A DNA stretch of 44,263 nucleotides from Pseudomonadota bacterium (GTDB lineage Bacteria; Pseudomonadota; Gammaproteobacteria; Burkholderiales; Burkholderiaceae_E). The notes under the pieces are model-generated. The model was given only the letters and a program-made list of their open reading frames with translations. It ran no database searches and was not told the origin of the DNA. This document shows positions 9,015 to 18,422 of the stretch, one piece after another; position 1 is the first letter of the stretch; each line of letters begins with the position of its first letter. The stretch is taken from the NCBI GenBank assembly GCA_963204785.1, contig CAUJHG010000032.1:1-44263 (forward strand), given 5' to 3'. The position numbers were made by a program, and so were the translations under genes.

Positions 9015-9042
9015 AGTGTAGCACAGCGCGCCCGGTTGTCGA
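9015..9042 (-). promoter_or_regulatory. candidate promoter of tRNA-Val
   Basis: On the minus strand, TCGACA (9037-9042, -35) and TACACT (9015-9020, -10) are separated by 16 bases. The predicted start is about 10 bases before the mature tRNA 5' end. The match to the sigma-70 consensus is fair, and the position is right for a stable-RNA promoter. Confidence 0.5.
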
Positions 9043-9197
9043 TGCAAGCCCGGCGGGCGTAGTCTGTTCGCACCGGGGGCTGCGGTCCGGGTCGTCACTG
9101 TCCGGGGCGCGTTGCGCACCGACGCCGCCCACGGCTGACGGCAGGCCAGCAGGGCGCCCGGGAAGCTCAGCCCCAAGTCGGGTGCGGAGTCAAGTGG

Positions 9198-9213
9198 GCA
9201 CTACCGGTAGTGT
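9198..9213 (+). promoter_or_regulatory. NrdR box, distal
   Basis: The perfect 14-bp palindrome CACTACCGGTAGTG (9199-9212) keeps both outer arms of the NrdR box (CACTA...TAGTG), with CCGG in place of the usual TATA centre. NrdR is the general repressor of ribonucleotide reductase genes. It lies about 120 bases upstream of the nrdJ start. The second box described next is centred 31 bp further on. Confidence 0.7.
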
Positions 9214-9228
9214 TCAAGGCGTCCGCGG

Positions 9229-9244
9229 CGCGTATACTTAGTGT
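9229..9244 (+). promoter_or_regulatory. NrdR box, proximal, overlapping the nrdJ -10
   Basis: This 16-mer (GTATACTTAGTGT core) matches the consensus acaCwAtATaTwGtGt at about 10 of 16 positions, best in its right half. Its centre is 31 bp from that of the distal box, about three helical turns; NrdR boxes are known to occur in pairs at this spacing. It covers the likely -10 hexamer, as expected for a repressor site. Confidence 0.65.
9233..9238 (+). promoter_or_regulatory. likely -10 element of nrdJ
   Basis: TATACT matches the sigma-70 -10 consensus at 5 of 6 positions and sits inside the proximal NrdR box. No good -35 is visible at 16-18 bp. A start near 9245 would leave a leader of about 85 bases. 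I looked for a cobalamin riboswitch in that leader and found none. Confidence 0.5.
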
Positions 9245-9330
9245 CCGCGTCCGGCGTTCGCGCCGAGCATCGCCTGCAGTTCCGGCAACGCCGCCACCCC
9301 CGCAATCCACCGAGAACACCCCCGCCGCCC

Positions 9331-12219
9331 ATGAAGATCGAGAACATCCTCACCGCCCTGCCCGAGCAGGAAGTCACCATCGACGTGCTGATCGAGAAGT
9401 ACGCGAAGGGAGACGAGCGCACGCCCCACGAGATCCGCGAGCGGGTCGCCAGGGCGCTGGCCTCGGTGGAGAAGGTCGAGGAGCAGGAGCGCTGGGCCAG
9501 GGAGTTCCTCTGGGCGATGGAGAACGGCTTCATCCCTGCGGGGCGCATCAACTCGGCCGCCGGCACCGAGCTGAAGGCCACGCTGATCAACTGCTTCGTC
9601 CAGCCCATCGGCGATGCGGTCTGGGGCTATGCCGACGACGGCACGCCGGGCATCTACGCGGCGCTGCAGGAGGCCGCCGAGACGATGCGTCGCGGCGGCG
9701 GCGTGGGCTACGACTTCTCCGCGATCCGTCCGCGGGGGGCGCTGGTCAAGGGCACGCACTCGCGGGCCTCGGGGCCGGTGTCCTACATGCGGGTGTTCGA
9801 CAAGTCCTGCGAGACCCTCGAGTCCGCGGGCTCGCGTCGTGGCGCGCAGATGGGGGTGCTGCGCGTGGACCACCCGGACATCGAGGAGTTCGTGCACGCC
9901 AAGCGCGACGGCTCCCTGTCCAACTTCAACATGTCGGTGGCGGTCACCGACGAGTTCATGCGCGCGGTGGAGGCCGACGCCGAGTTCGAGCTGGTCCACG
10001 AGGTGCAGCCCTTCGATGCGGCCGCCGCGGGGGCGGTGCCGCGCGCCGACGGCAGGTGGGTCTACCGCAGCATCCGGGCACGCGAGCTGTGGGACCAGGT
10101 GATGCGCTCCACCTACAACCACGCCGAGCCGGGCGTGATCTTCATCGACAAGGTCAATTCGGACAACAACCTCGGCTACATCGAGACGATCGCCGCGAGC
10201 AACCCCTGCGGCGAGCAGTTCCTGCCGCCCTACGGCTGCTGCGACCTGGGCAGCCTGAACCTCACGCGCTTCATCGCGGACCCCTTCGGCGAGCGCCCGT
10301 CCTTCGACTTCGAGCGCTTCCGCAAGGTCACCGCGGTGTCGATCCGCGCGCTGGACAACGTGCTCGACCTCACGCTGTGGCCGCTGCCCCAGCAGGACCG
10401 CGAGGCCAAGCAGAAGCGCCGCGTGGGGCTGGGCTTCACCGGGCTGGGCAATGCGCTGACCATGCTCGAGCTGCGCTACGACGCGCCCGAGGCGCGCGCC
10501 TTCGCCGCGAAGGTTGCCGAGACCATGCGCGACGCCGCCTACGAGACCTCGGTCGAGCTCGCCCGGGAGCGCGGCGCCTTCCCGCTGTTCGACGCCGACG
10601 GCTACCTGGCCGAGCCGCACGCGGCGTCGCGGCTGCCCGCCAGGCTCAAGGCCGAGATCCGCAAGCACGGCATCCGCAACTCGCACCTGATGTCGATCGC
10701 GCCCACGGGCACGATCTCGATCGCGTTCGCGGGCAACGCCTCGGGCGGGATCGAGCCGGCCTTCTCCTGGAGCTACACGCGCAAGAAGCGCATGCCCGAC
10801 GGCAGCAAGCGCGAGTACGAGGTCGAGGACTTCGCCTACCGGCTCTACCGCCACATGGGCGGCAATCCCGCGGCGCTGCCCGAGTACTTCACTTCGGCGA
10901 TGCAGATCAGCGCGCTCGACCACATGCGCATGAGCGCGGCGGTCCAGCCCTTCGTCGACTCGGCCATCAGCAAGACGGTCAACGTCGCCGAGGACTATCC
11001 CTACGAGGAGTTCAAGGCGCTCTACCTCGAGGCCTGGAAGGCCGGGCTCAAGGGCATCACCACCTACCGCCCGAACGCCGTCATCGGTTCGGTGCTGTCG
11101 GTGGGCAGCACCGTGGCCCCGGACATCCCGCAGGAGTTCGCCGAGGACGCCAACCGCCGCCTGACGCTGGACAAGGTGCCGCAGCCGGCGCTGTCCTCGC
11201 TGCGCTGGCCGGGGCGCCCGAAGCTGCCGGCGGGCAACCTGGCCTGGTCCTACATGGTGGAATCCACCGATGGGCGCGCGTCCTTCTGCATCTTCATCGG
11301 CCAGACCGACGAGCCGATCACGCGGCGCGACGGCAGCATCGCCACGCGCAGCGTCGCCTTCGAGACCTGGGTCAACGGCAACGAACAGCCGCGAGGCCTG
11401 GGCGCGATCGCCAAGGCGCTGTCGATGGACATGCGCTCCAACGACCGCGCCTGGCTCAAGCTCAAGCTCGACGTGCTCGCGCGCACCCGCGACGAGAAGC
11501 CGCTGCAGCTCGTGCTGCCGCCGGGCGGCGAGCTGGCCTTCAAGCCGGGCGTGGTCGCCGCCTTCGCCGAGATCGTGCGCTTCCGCTGCGAGGAGCTGGG
11601 CCTGTTCGACGCCCTCGAGGAGCAGCCCACGCCGATGATCGACGCGATGATGTTCAGGTCGGAGCCCAAGTCCGGTCCGCTCGGCACGCTCTCGTGGACG
11701 GCGGACATCGCCAACGCCGCCACCGAGGACGACTTCGTGCTGGGCGTCAAGGAGCTGCAGCTGCCCGACGGCTCGCGGCGTCCCTACTCGATCTGGCTGG
11801 CCGGCGACTATCCCCGGGTGCTCGACGGGCTGTGCAAGCTGCTGTCGCTGGACATGCGCGTGATCGACGTCAACTGGATCGGACTGAAGCTGCGCAAGCT
11901 GCTCAGCTTCGGCGAGCTCAACGGCGCCTTCTGGGCGCAGGTTCCGGGCGAGCAGCGCCAGCAGGTCTGGCCGAGCACGGTGGCCTACGTGGCGGCGCTG
12001 ATCCTGCACCGCTACAAGGTGCTGGGCCTGCTCGACTCCGAGGGCAGGGCGATCGGCGGCGCCGGCGCGCTGGCGATCCCGGAGGCTTCGCCCACCGGCC
12101 AACCGCAGCAGACGATCATCGCCGGGATGGCCTGCCCGTCCTGCGGCGCGCACGCCTACATCAAGAAGGACGGCTGCATGTTCTGCACCGCCTGCGGCCA
12201 TCAGGGGGAGTGCGGCTGA
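9331..12219 (+). CDS. nrdJ: adenosylcobalamin-dependent ribonucleotide reductase (class II)
   Basis: NrdJ reduces ribonucleotides to deoxyribonucleotides using a coenzyme B12 radical, with or without oxygen. The protein has 962 residues. The catalytic core (about 1-600) contains C88, the NPCGE motif (291-295, with C293 and E295) and the SIAPTGTIS phosphate-binding segment (455-463). No ATP-cone is seen at the N-terminus. Residues about 640-720 and 800-875 look like two copies of the TSCPD-type domain found in such reductases. The C-terminus is a Cys-rich ribbon (C935, C938, C949, C952, C955, C961), probably zinc-binding or redox-active. I chose the ATG at 9331 because the frame upstream is low-complexity and crosses the promoter. 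Regulation by NrdR is suggested by the paired boxes upstream. Confidence 0.96.
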   Translation: MKIENILTALPEQEVTIDVLIEKYAKGDERTPHEIRERVARALASVEKVEEQERWAREFLWAMENGFIPAGRINSAAGTELKATLINCFVQPIGDAVWGYADDGTPGIYAALQEAAETMRRGGGVGYDFSAIRPRGALVKGTHSRASGPVSYMRVFDKSCETLESAGSRRGAQMGVLRVDHPDIEEFVHAKRDGSLSNFNMSVAVTDEFMRAVEADAEFELVHEVQPFDAAAAGAVPRADGRWVYRSIRARELWDQVMRSTYNHAEPGVIFIDKVNSDNNLGYIETIAASNPCGEQFLPPYGCCDLGSLNLTRFIADPFGERPSFDFERFRKVTAVSIRALDNVLDLTLWPLPQQDREAKQKRRVGLGFTGLGNALTMLELRYDAPEARAFAAKVAETMRDAAYETSVELARERGAFPLFDADGYLAEPHAASRLPARLKAEIRKHGIRNSHLMSIAPTGTISIAFAGNASGGIEPAFSWSYTRKKRMPDGSKREYEVEDFAYRLYRHMGGNPAALPEYFTSAMQISALDHMRMSAAVQPFVDSAISKTVNVAEDYPYEEFKALYLEAWKAGLKGITTYRPNAVIGSVLSVGSTVAPDIPQEFAEDANRRLTLDKVPQPALSSLRWPGRPKLPAGNLAWSYMVESTDGRASFCIFIGQTDEPITRRDGSIATRSVAFETWVNGNEQPRGLGAIAKALSMDMRSNDRAWLKLKLDVLARTRDEKPLQLVLPPGGELAFKPGVVAAFAEIVRFRCEELGLFDALEEQPTPMIDAMMFRSEPKSGPLGTLSWTADIANAATEDDFVLGVKELQLPDGSRRPYSIWLAGDYPRVLDGLCKLLSLDMRVIDVNWIGLKLRKLLSFGELNGAFWAQVPGEQRQQVWPSTVAYVAALILHRYKVLGLLDSEGRAIGGAGALAIPEASPTGQPQQTIIAGMACPSCGAHAYIKKDGCMFCTACGHQGECG

Positions 12220-12254
12220 GCTGCGGCGCTGCGCGGCGTCGCGCAGCGCAGCTT
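12219..12254 (+). terminator. hairpin after nrdJ
   Basis: A strong GC-rich inverted repeat (arms AGCTGCGGCGCTGCGC and GCGCAGCGCAGCT, loop of 6) starts at the nrdJ stop codon. There is no clear T run, so it may terminate poorly or only protect the mRNA end. Confidence 0.45.
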
Positions 12255-12381
12255 CCGGAACGGCGCCCCCACGCCGGGACGCCGCGCTGTGTGCCGGGCT
12301 GCGCCAGAATCCGCGTGTGATCGCGCGGCGGCCCGCGGCGCGCACCTCGACGCCGGCGCGGCCGGCTCACGGAGACTCCGA

Positions 12382-13005
12382 ATGACCCTGAAGATCCACG
12401 GCATCGCCGCCTCGCGCGCGGTGCGCCCCCTCTGGCTGCTCGAGGAGCTCGGCGTGCCCTACGAGCACGTCTCCCAGACCTATCTGGGCGGTGCGACGCG
12501 CACGCCGGAGTTCCTCGCGCTGAACCCCAACGGTCACATCCCGGTGCTCGAGGACGACGGCATCGTGGTCTGGGAGTCGATGGCGACCACGCTGTACCTG
12601 GCGCGAAAGTTCGGCGGCCCGCTGGCGCCGGCCAACCTCGCGGAGGAGGCCGAGGCGCTGCGCTGGACCTTCTGGGCGGTCACCGAGTGCGAGAAGGATG
12701 CGCTGTGCGTGCTGATGCACCGCGTGGTCATGCCGGCAGACAAGCGCGATGCGGCGCTCGCCGATCAGTCCGAGGGCAACCTCGGCAAGCCGTTCGCGGT
12801 CCTGGACGCGCACCTGGCCACGCGGCCCTGGATCGCCGGCGAGCGCTTCACCGTGGCCGACGTCAACGTCGCCTCGGTGCTGTCCTGGGCGCAGGTCTCG
12901 CGCAAGCTGATGGAGGCCAATCCGCACCTGGCCGACTGGCTCAAGCGCTGTCTGGAGCGTCCCGCGCACCAGAAGGTGCGGGCGATGGCAAAGGCCGGAC
13001 GCTGA
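12382..13005 (+). CDS. glutathione S-transferase family protein
   Basis: This 207-residue protein has the two-domain GST layout. The N-terminal thioredoxin-like half (1-80) begins LKIHGIAASRAVRPLWLLEELGVPYE. It contains the cis-proline region NPNGHIPVLEDDG and the glutathione-binding WESMATTLYLA. The helical C-terminal half contains the conserved RPWIAGERFTVADVNVASVL motif. Such proteins usually conjugate glutathione or act in detoxification; the substrate cannot be told from sequence. The ATG at 12382 has a GGAG about 8 bases upstream. Its last 65 bases overlap the end of the convergent transporter gene on the other strand. Confidence 0.9.
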   Translation: MTLKIHGIAASRAVRPLWLLEELGVPYEHVSQTYLGGATRTPEFLALNPNGHIPVLEDDGIVVWESMATTLYLARKFGGPLAPANLAEEAEALRWTFWAVTECEKDALCVLMHRVVMPADKRDAALADQSEGNLGKPFAVLDAHLATRPWIAGERFTVADVNVASVLSWAQVSRKLMEANPHLADWLKRCLERPAHQKVRAMAKAGR

Positions 13006-14581
13006 CCAGGCGCCGCCAGGCCTTGACCGCCTGCTGGGTGGCGCGACGCAGCGCGCTGTAGCGGCGCAGGGCGTCGTCCATCTCGGTGAGTCTTGCGCTG
13101 CCCGTGGCGCCGGAGTCGAGCAGCCCGGCCTTGAGCGCCTGGTAGACGCGCTCGAGGGCGCCGAGCGCGTCATCGACCGCGGCTGCGGCTGCGGGCGCGC
13201 CGGCCGGATCGCACAGCGCGAGGAGCCGGTCTGCCTCGCGCGTCAGGGCGGCATGAATCTCGGCCAGCTGCTTCCCGTGCACCGAGGGCAGCGCCAGCGG
13301 CGACATCAGCAGCGACTGCTCGAGAACCGTCTCGTAGTAGCGCAGGATGCGCAGCACCGCGGCGAGCCGCTCGCTGTCGCGATCGGACATCCCTCCGCGG
13401 TTCACGCGTTCGACGAAGGTCTCGGCGGCGCTCACCAGCGCGGCGGCGATCGCCTGGTCGCGCTGCAGCGCACGCGGCTCGGCGCCCGCGACGGCGGCGC
13501 GCGCCAGCCGGTTGGCGACGTGGCCGATGCGCACGACTTCCTGCGCGAACGCATCGATCGCCAGCGAGGGCACGGCGAGGACGGTTTCGTCCAGGTGGCG
13601 CGGCTGCGCCTCGTCCTCCTCGCGCGCCCGGAAGCGACGGCGCAGCCAGCGCGTCAGCGGACGCGACAGCGGCCACATCAGAGCCACGCCGAGCAGCTTG
13701 AAGCTGGTGTGGAAGGCTGCGAGCTGGCGGGCTGCGTCGGGGGCCAGTCCGAGCGTTCCGCGGAGCTGTCCGATCGCATCCAGCAGCCAGGGCAGCAGCC
13801 CGAGCGCGACGCTCGCCGCGGCCAGGTTGAAGGCGACGTGCGCGCTCGCCGCGCGCTGTGCGTTGGGGGTCGCGCCGATCGCCGCGAGCACCGCCGTCAG
13901 CGTGGTCCCGAGGCTGGCGCCGATCATCACGGCGGCGGCGCTCTGCGCGGTGAGCAGCCCGCCCTGCGCCGCGGTGATCGCGATCGCGGTGGTGCCGCTC
14001 GAGGCCTGCACGAGAATCGTGATCAGCGCGCCTGCGGCGACCTGGGCGGCGACGGCGGCAGGCCCCTCGCCCTGCGGCAGGCTGACCCGGGCGGCGAGGT
14101 CGCCGAAGGCCTCGCGCAGCATTCCGATGCCCAGCAGCAGCAGGCCGAAGCCGACGATCGCGCCGCCCAGTTCCCGGCGCAGCGGGTCGCGCCCGGCCAG
14201 GCGCAGCGCCACTCCCAGGCCGATCAGCGGCAGCGCGAACGCTTCGACGTCGAGTGCGGGGCCCGCCAGCGCGACCATCCAGGCGGTCATCGTGCTGCCC
14301 AGGCTCGAGCCGAACAGCACCCAGATCGCCGGCCCCAGGCCGAGCAGCCCGGCGTTGATGAAACCGATCGCGGCCACGATGATCGCGGTCGACGACTGCA
14401 CGACCGCGGCCATCAGCACCCCCGAGCCCAGCGCGTGCCATCGGGTGCGGGTGGCCGCCGCCAGGATGCGCTCGAGCGCCGGCCCGGCGGCCACTCGCAG
14501 CCCGTCGGTCAGCATCGAGATGCCGAGGAGGAACAGGCCCAGGCCGCCCGCCAGGCCGGCGGCGAGCGTCCAGGAGATCAC
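12941..14581 (-). CDS. Na/Pi cotransporter family protein with PhoU-like C-terminus
   Basis: The 546-residue protein has two copies of the Na/Pi-cotransporter repeat, marked by QSSTAIIVAAIGF (62-74) and QASSGTTAIAITA (about 192-204), within an N-terminal membrane region of about 310 residues. The rest is soluble and helical, resembling PhoU-type domains often fused to this family. It probably moves phosphate with sodium across the inner membrane; direction and specificity are not certain. It lies 64 bases downstream of the mgtE-like gene on the same strand, so the two may be co-transcribed. Its 3' end overlaps the convergent GST gene by 65 bases. Confidence 0.9.
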   Translation of the reverse strand: MISWTLAAGLAGGLGLFLLGISMLTDGLRVAAGPALERILAAATRTRWHALGSGVLMAAVVQSSTAIIVAAIGFINAGLLGLGPAIWVLFGSSLGSTMTAWMVALAGPALDVEAFALPLIGLGVALRLAGRDPLRRELGGAIVGFGLLLLGIGMLREAFGDLAARVSLPQGEGPAAVAAQVAAGALITILVQASSGTTAIAITAAQGGLLTAQSAAAVMIGASLGTTLTAVLAAIGATPNAQRAASAHVAFNLAAASVALGLLPWLLDAIGQLRGTLGLAPDAARQLAAFHTSFKLLGVALMWPLSRPLTRWLRRRFRAREEDEAQPRHLDETVLAVPSLAIDAFAQEVVRIGHVANRLARAAVAGAEPRALQRDQAIAAALVSAAETFVERVNRGGMSDRDSERLAAVLRILRYYETVLEQSLLMSPLALPSVHGKQLAEIHAALTREADRLLALCDPAGAPAAAAAVDDALGALERVYQALKAGLLDSGATGSARLTEMDDALRRYSALRRATQQAVKAWRRLVSVRPLPSPAPSGARDAPDSA

Positions 14582-14645
14582 GGCCGGCGCGCCCGCACGG
14601 GCGGGCGCCGGGCGCGAGTCGCGGGGCGCAACGAAGGAGTGGCGG

Positions 14646-15611
14646 TCATAGGACCGCGAGCACCACGGCGAAGTAGATGAGCAGACTCAGCACGTCCTGC
14701 AGGATCGTCGCCAGCGGGCCGCTGCCGAAGGCGGGGTCGGCGCCTGTGTGCGCGAGCAGCCAGGGGAGGGTGAACCCGATCGTCGTGGCCATGCTGCTGG
14801 CGGCGAACAGCGCGATCGAGACTGCAGCGGCGAGCCGCGCGTCGCCCACCACCAGCCAGACCGGCAGCAGGGCGAGGACCGACAGCGTCAGCCCGATCAA
14901 CGCGCCGGTGCGCAACTCGCTGCTCAGCAGCGTCAGCAGCGGCTTGCGGCTCATCGACAGGCCCCGCACCGCGATCGACTCGCTCTGCGTGCCCACCGCG
15001 TCGGCGAGGTAGACGATCGCCGGAATGAAGAAGGCCACCGCCACGTTGGCCTCGAGCGCCGACTCGAAGCGCTGCATCACCAGCGCGGAGATCACGCTGC
15101 CGCCGAGCCCTGCGAGCAGCCAGGGCAGCCGGTGGCGGGCGCGGCGCGTCGCAGGTTCCTCGATCGCGCGGCTGGCGAGTTCGGCGTCGTGCGCGATCCC
15201 CGCGAAGCGGTGCATGTCCTCCACGTGCTCCTGGCGCAGCACCTCGATCAGCGCCAGCGGCGGCACCACTCCCTGCAGGCGGCCCTCGCGATCGACCACC
15301 GGCACCGCGCTGATGCCGTTGGCGATCGCATGGCTGGCGACCTCCTCCTGGTCCGTGCCCTCGCGGACCGCGGGCGGGCAGGGCAGGGCGCAGTCGCCCG
15401 CGCGCGCCGACGCCGGCGCGCGCAGCAGTTGCGATAGCGGGACGACGCCGCGCGGCGCTCCGTCCCCATCGACGAGGTAGACCGGATCGCAGATCGCGCA
15501 TCCTTCCTCGGCGAGGCGCGCGATCAGCGCGGACACAGGTTCGTCGGCAGTTGCAGTCGGGATGCGGGATTCGAGGTGGACGCGTGCGATCTCGGCGGTG
15601 GGGGCGCTCAT
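14646..15611 (-). CDS. mgtE: MgtE-type magnesium transporter, short form with CBS domains
   Basis: MgtE proteins are Mg2+ channels gated by their cytoplasmic domains. This 321-residue protein starts with two CBS domains (about 10-70 and 80-135; for example [18 protein letters not shown]). About five membrane segments follow, with the family motifs [18 protein letters not shown] and [23 protein letters not shown]. The separate helical N domain of the 450-residue MgtE proteins is missing. I chose the ATG at 15611, which has GGAG at a usable distance; the frame stays open to 15791, but that part overlaps the divergent gltX promoter and gene. It is transcribed divergently from gltX. Confidence 0.88.
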   Translation of the reverse strand: MSAPTAEIARVHLESRIPTATADEPVSALIARLAEEGCAICDPVYLVDGDGAPRGVVPLSQLLRAPASARAGDCALPCPPAVREGTDQEEVASHAIANGISAVPVVDREGRLQGVVPPLALIEVLRQEHVEDMHRFAGIAHDAELASRAIEEPATRRARHRLPWLLAGLGGSVISALVMQRFESALEANVAVAFFIPAIVYLADAVGTQSESIAVRGLSMSRKPLLTLLSSELRTGALIGLTLSVLALLPVWLVVGDARLAAAVSIALFAASSMATTIGFTLPWLLAHTGADPAFGSGPLATILQDVLSLLIYFAVVLAVL

Positions 15612-15626
15612 CGGTGGTGGCTCCGC

Positions 15627-15632
15627 TAGAAT
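15627..15632 (+). promoter_or_regulatory. candidate -10 of gltX
   Basis: TAGAAT (5 of 6 matches to the -10 consensus) lies about 60 bases before the gltX ATG in the short divergent spacer. There is no clear -35. The same TAGAAT hexamer recurs ahead of aroC and inside trpF and folC. Confidence 0.35.
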
Positions 15633-15690
15633 TGCAGGTTTACCACACGTCACGCCCCGGGCGGCCGAACGCGCCCGCGGCGAGCCCGCG

Positions 15691-17139
15691 ATGACCCGTT
15701 CCCCGAGTCCCGGTGCCGGCGCCGCATCAGGCGTACGCACCCGCTTCGCCCCCAGCCCTACCGGCTTCCTGCACATCGGCGGCGCCCGCACCGCGCTCTA
15801 CGCCTGGGCCTTTGCCCGCCACCATGGCGGCACCTTCATCCTTCGCATCGAGGACACCGACGTCGAGCGCTCCACGCCCGAGGCGGTGCAGGCGATCCTC
15901 GACGGCATGGCCTGGCTGCAACTGGACCCCGACGAGGGGCCTTTCTATCAGATGCGCCGGATGGACCGTTATCGCGAGGTGATCGCCAGGATGCTGGCCG
16001 AGGGCAGCGCCTACCACTGCTACTGCACCCCCGCGGAGCTCGAGGCGATGCGCGAGGAGCAGCGCGCCCGCGGGCTCAAGCCGCGCTACGACGGGCGCTG
16101 GCGCCCCGAGAACGCGGCCGGCCGCCAGCCTCCGGAAGGCGTGCGCCCGGTGGTGCGCTTTCGCAACCCCGACGAGGGAGCGGTGCTCTGGAACGACCTG
16201 GTCAAGGGGCCGATCAGCATCGGCAACCAGGAGCTCGACGACCTGATCATCGCGCGCTCCGACGGCACGCCCACCTACAACTTCTGCGTCGTGGTCGACG
16301 ACTGGGACATGCGCATCACCCACGTGATCCGCGGCGACGACCACGTCAACAACACGCCGCGGCAGATCAACATCCTGCGCGCGCTGGGCGCGCAGGTGCC
16401 GCTGTACGGCCACGTGCCGATGATCCACGGCTCCGACGGCGAGAAGCTCTCCAAGCGCCACGGCGCGGTCTCGGTGATGCAGTACGACGCGGACGGCTTC
16501 CTTCCGGAGGCGGTGGTCAACTACCTCGCGCGGCTCGGGTGGAGCCACGGTGACGACGAGATCTTCACGCGCGAGCAGCTGGTGCAGTGGTTCGACGGCT
16601 CGCACCTGTCGCGCTCGCCCTCGCAGTTCGACGCCGAGAAGCTCAGGTGGATGAACAACCACTACATCCGCGCGGCCGACGATGCGCGGCTTGCCGCGCT
16701 GGTCGCCCCGAGGCTGGGCGCGCGCGGCGTGTCCGCGCAAGCGCTTGCGACCGGGGAGGTGGACCTCGCGTCGGTCTGCGGACTGCTGAAGGATCGCGCC
16801 GCGACCCTCGAGGAGATCGCCGACCTCGCGACCATGTTCTACGTCGAGCCGCAGGTGCACCCCGGGCAGCTCGCCGAACACCTGAAGCCGCAGGCCCGTC
16901 CGGCGCTGCGCGCCTTCGCCGACGCCTGCGGCTCGATCGACTGGACACGGGAGGCGATCGCCGCGGCGATCAAGGCCGCAGTCACGGAGCACGGGGTCAG
17001 GATGCCGCAGTTCGGGATCCCGGCGCGGCTGCTGGTGTTCGGTCGCACGCAGACTCCGGCGCTCGAGGCGGTGTTCGCACTGATGCCGCGCGAGGTGGTG
17101 GTGCACCGGCTCGCGCGCGGCCTGGCACACGCACTCTGA
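15691..17139 (+). CDS. gltX: glutamyl-tRNA synthetase
   Basis: GltX charges tRNA-Glu with glutamate. The 482-residue class I synthetase shows [20 protein letters not shown] with the HIGH-type motif HIGG (28-31) and the KMSKS-type motif KLSKR (252-256). [10 protein letters not shown] matches the Cys-containing insertion of the family. The ATG at 15691 gives a short extension before the conserved core; the frame upstream to 15562 overlaps the divergent mgtE gene and is unlikely to be translated. aroC follows after 127 bases with its own promoter candidate. Confidence 0.97.
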   Translation: MTRSPSPGAGAASGVRTRFAPSPTGFLHIGGARTALYAWAFARHHGGTFILRIEDTDVERSTPEAVQAILDGMAWLQLDPDEGPFYQMRRMDRYREVIARMLAEGSAYHCYCTPAELEAMREEQRARGLKPRYDGRWRPENAAGRQPPEGVRPVVRFRNPDEGAVLWNDLVKGPISIGNQELDDLIIARSDGTPTYNFCVVVDDWDMRITHVIRGDDHVNNTPRQINILRALGAQVPLYGHVPMIHGSDGEKLSKRHGAVSVMQYDADGFLPEAVVNYLARLGWSHGDDEIFTREQLVQWFDGSHLSRSPSQFDAEKLRWMNNHYIRAADDARLAALVAPRLGARGVSAQALATGEVDLASVCGLLKDRAATLEEIADLATMFYVEPQVHPGQLAEHLKPQARPALRAFADACGSIDWTREAIAAAIKAAVTEHGVRMPQFGIPARLLVFGRTQTPALEAVFALMPREVVVHRLARGLAHAL

Positions 17140-17178
17140 CCGCGCCCGACGCGCTGGCTGCGTGCCCGCGCGGATCGC

Positions 17179-17184
17179 TAGAAT
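17179..17184 (+). promoter_or_regulatory. candidate -10 of aroC
   Basis: TAGAAT lies in the gltX-aroC spacer, about 83 bases before the aroC ATG. The -35 region is not recognisable. Confidence 0.35.
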
Positions 17185-17266
17185 CGAAGGCTCGCAGCAT
17201 CTCCCGCAGTCGCGCGGCATCGTCCCGCTGCGCGGCAGCCTCACCAAACCAAGGCTGAGCGCTCCC

Positions 17267-18367
17267 ATGTCAGGCAACACCCTGGGTCTCCTTTTCGCGG
17301 TGACCACCTTCGGCGAATCGCACGGCCCGGCGATCGGCTGCGTGGTCGACGGCTGTCCGCCGGGAATGGAGCTCTCGCTCGACGACATCCAGCCGGAACT
17401 GGATCGCCGCCGGCCGGGCACCTCGCGCCACGTGACGCAGCGCCAGGAGCCGGATCGCGTCGAGATCCTCTCGGGCGTCTTCGAGGGGCGCACCACCGGC
17501 ACGCCGATCGCGCTGCTGATCCGCAACGAGGATGCGCGCAGCAAGGACTACGGCAACATCGCGCGCAGCTTCCGTCCGGGGCATGCCGACTACAGCTACT
17601 GGCACAAGTACGGGATCCGCGATCATCGCGGTGGCGGCCGCTCCTCGGCCCGGCTGACCGCACCGGTGGTGGCCGCCGGCGCGATCGCCCGCAAGTGGCT
17701 GCAGGCCGAGTTCGGCACCGTGATCCGTGCGCGGATGTCCCAGATCGGCAGCATCCCGATTCCCTTTTCCAGCTGGGACGAGGTCGGCCGCAACGCCTTC
17801 TTCGCACCGGATTCCGGTGTGGTGCCCAAGCTCGAGGCCTACATGGACGACCTGCGCCGCGCGGGCGATTCCTGCGGGGCGCGCATCGACGCGGTTGCCG
17901 AGCACGTCCCGGTGGGGCTGGGCGAGCCGCTGTACGATCGGCTCGACGCCGACATCGCACACGCGATGATGGGCATCAACGCGGTCAAGGGCGTCGAGAT
18001 CGGCGCGGGCTTCGCCAGCGTCGCGCAGCGCGGCAGCGAGCACGGCGACGAACTCACGCTCCAGGGCTTCGCGTCGAACAACTCCGGCGGCGTGCTCGGC
18101 GGGATCTCCACCGGACAGCCGATCACGGTGTCGCTGGCGATCAAGCCGACCTCGAGCATCCGCACCCCGCGCCGCTCGATCGACCTGGACGGCGCGCCCA
18201 CGGTGGTCGAGACCTTCGGCCGGCACGATCCCTGCGTCGGAATCCGCGCGGTGCCGATCGTCGAGGCGATGCTCGCGCTGGTGCTGATCGACCACGCGCT
18301 GCGCCACCGGGCGCAGAACGCCGGGGTGCGCGTCGCCACGCCGGCGATTCCAGGCAGCTTCTCCTAG
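17267..18367 (+). CDS. aroC: chorismate synthase
   Basis: Chorismate synthase makes chorismate from EPSP, the last step of the shikimate pathway, with reduced FMN as cofactor. The protein has 366 residues. Family signatures are clear: [21 protein letters not shown] (H19 catalytic), [33 protein letters not shown] and [16 protein letters not shown] and [18 protein letters not shown] are near the C-terminus. The chosen ATG gives the usual N-terminus (SGNTLG); the 35 codons upstream are in the untranslated spacer. Its product feeds tryptophan synthesis, part of which is encoded further along (trpF, trpB, trpA). Confidence 0.97.
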   Translation: MSGNTLGLLFAVTTFGESHGPAIGCVVDGCPPGMELSLDDIQPELDRRRPGTSRHVTQRQEPDRVEILSGVFEGRTTGTPIALLIRNEDARSKDYGNIARSFRPGHADYSYWHKYGIRDHRGGGRSSARLTAPVVAAGAIARKWLQAEFGTVIRARMSQIGSIPIPFSSWDEVGRNAFFAPDSGVVPKLEAYMDDLRRAGDSCGARIDAVAEHVPVGLGEPLYDRLDADIAHAMMGINAVKGVEIGAGFASVAQRGSEHGDELTLQGFASNNSGGVLGGISTGQPITVSLAIKPTSSIRTPRRSIDLDGAPTVVETFGRHDPCVGIRAVPIVEAMLALVLIDHALRHRAQNAGVRVATPAIPGSFS

Positions 18368-18422
18368 AACCGCCCGCGGCCCGGGTTTTCCGCCGAGGCC
18401 CAGGCCCGCCGCAGCGCAGCGC

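Noticed and set aside
8708-9176. Small frames on both strands over the tRNA
   Set aside because: They translate the tRNA-Val gene and its terminator.
9000-9330. Cobalamin riboswitch ahead of nrdJ
   Set aside because: No B12-box-like or conserved riboswitch segment was found; the NrdR boxes explain the region better.
9238-12345. Long open frames in two other readings over nrdJ
   Set aside because: They are shadows of nrdJ, rich in Arg, Gly and Ala, without recognisable domains.
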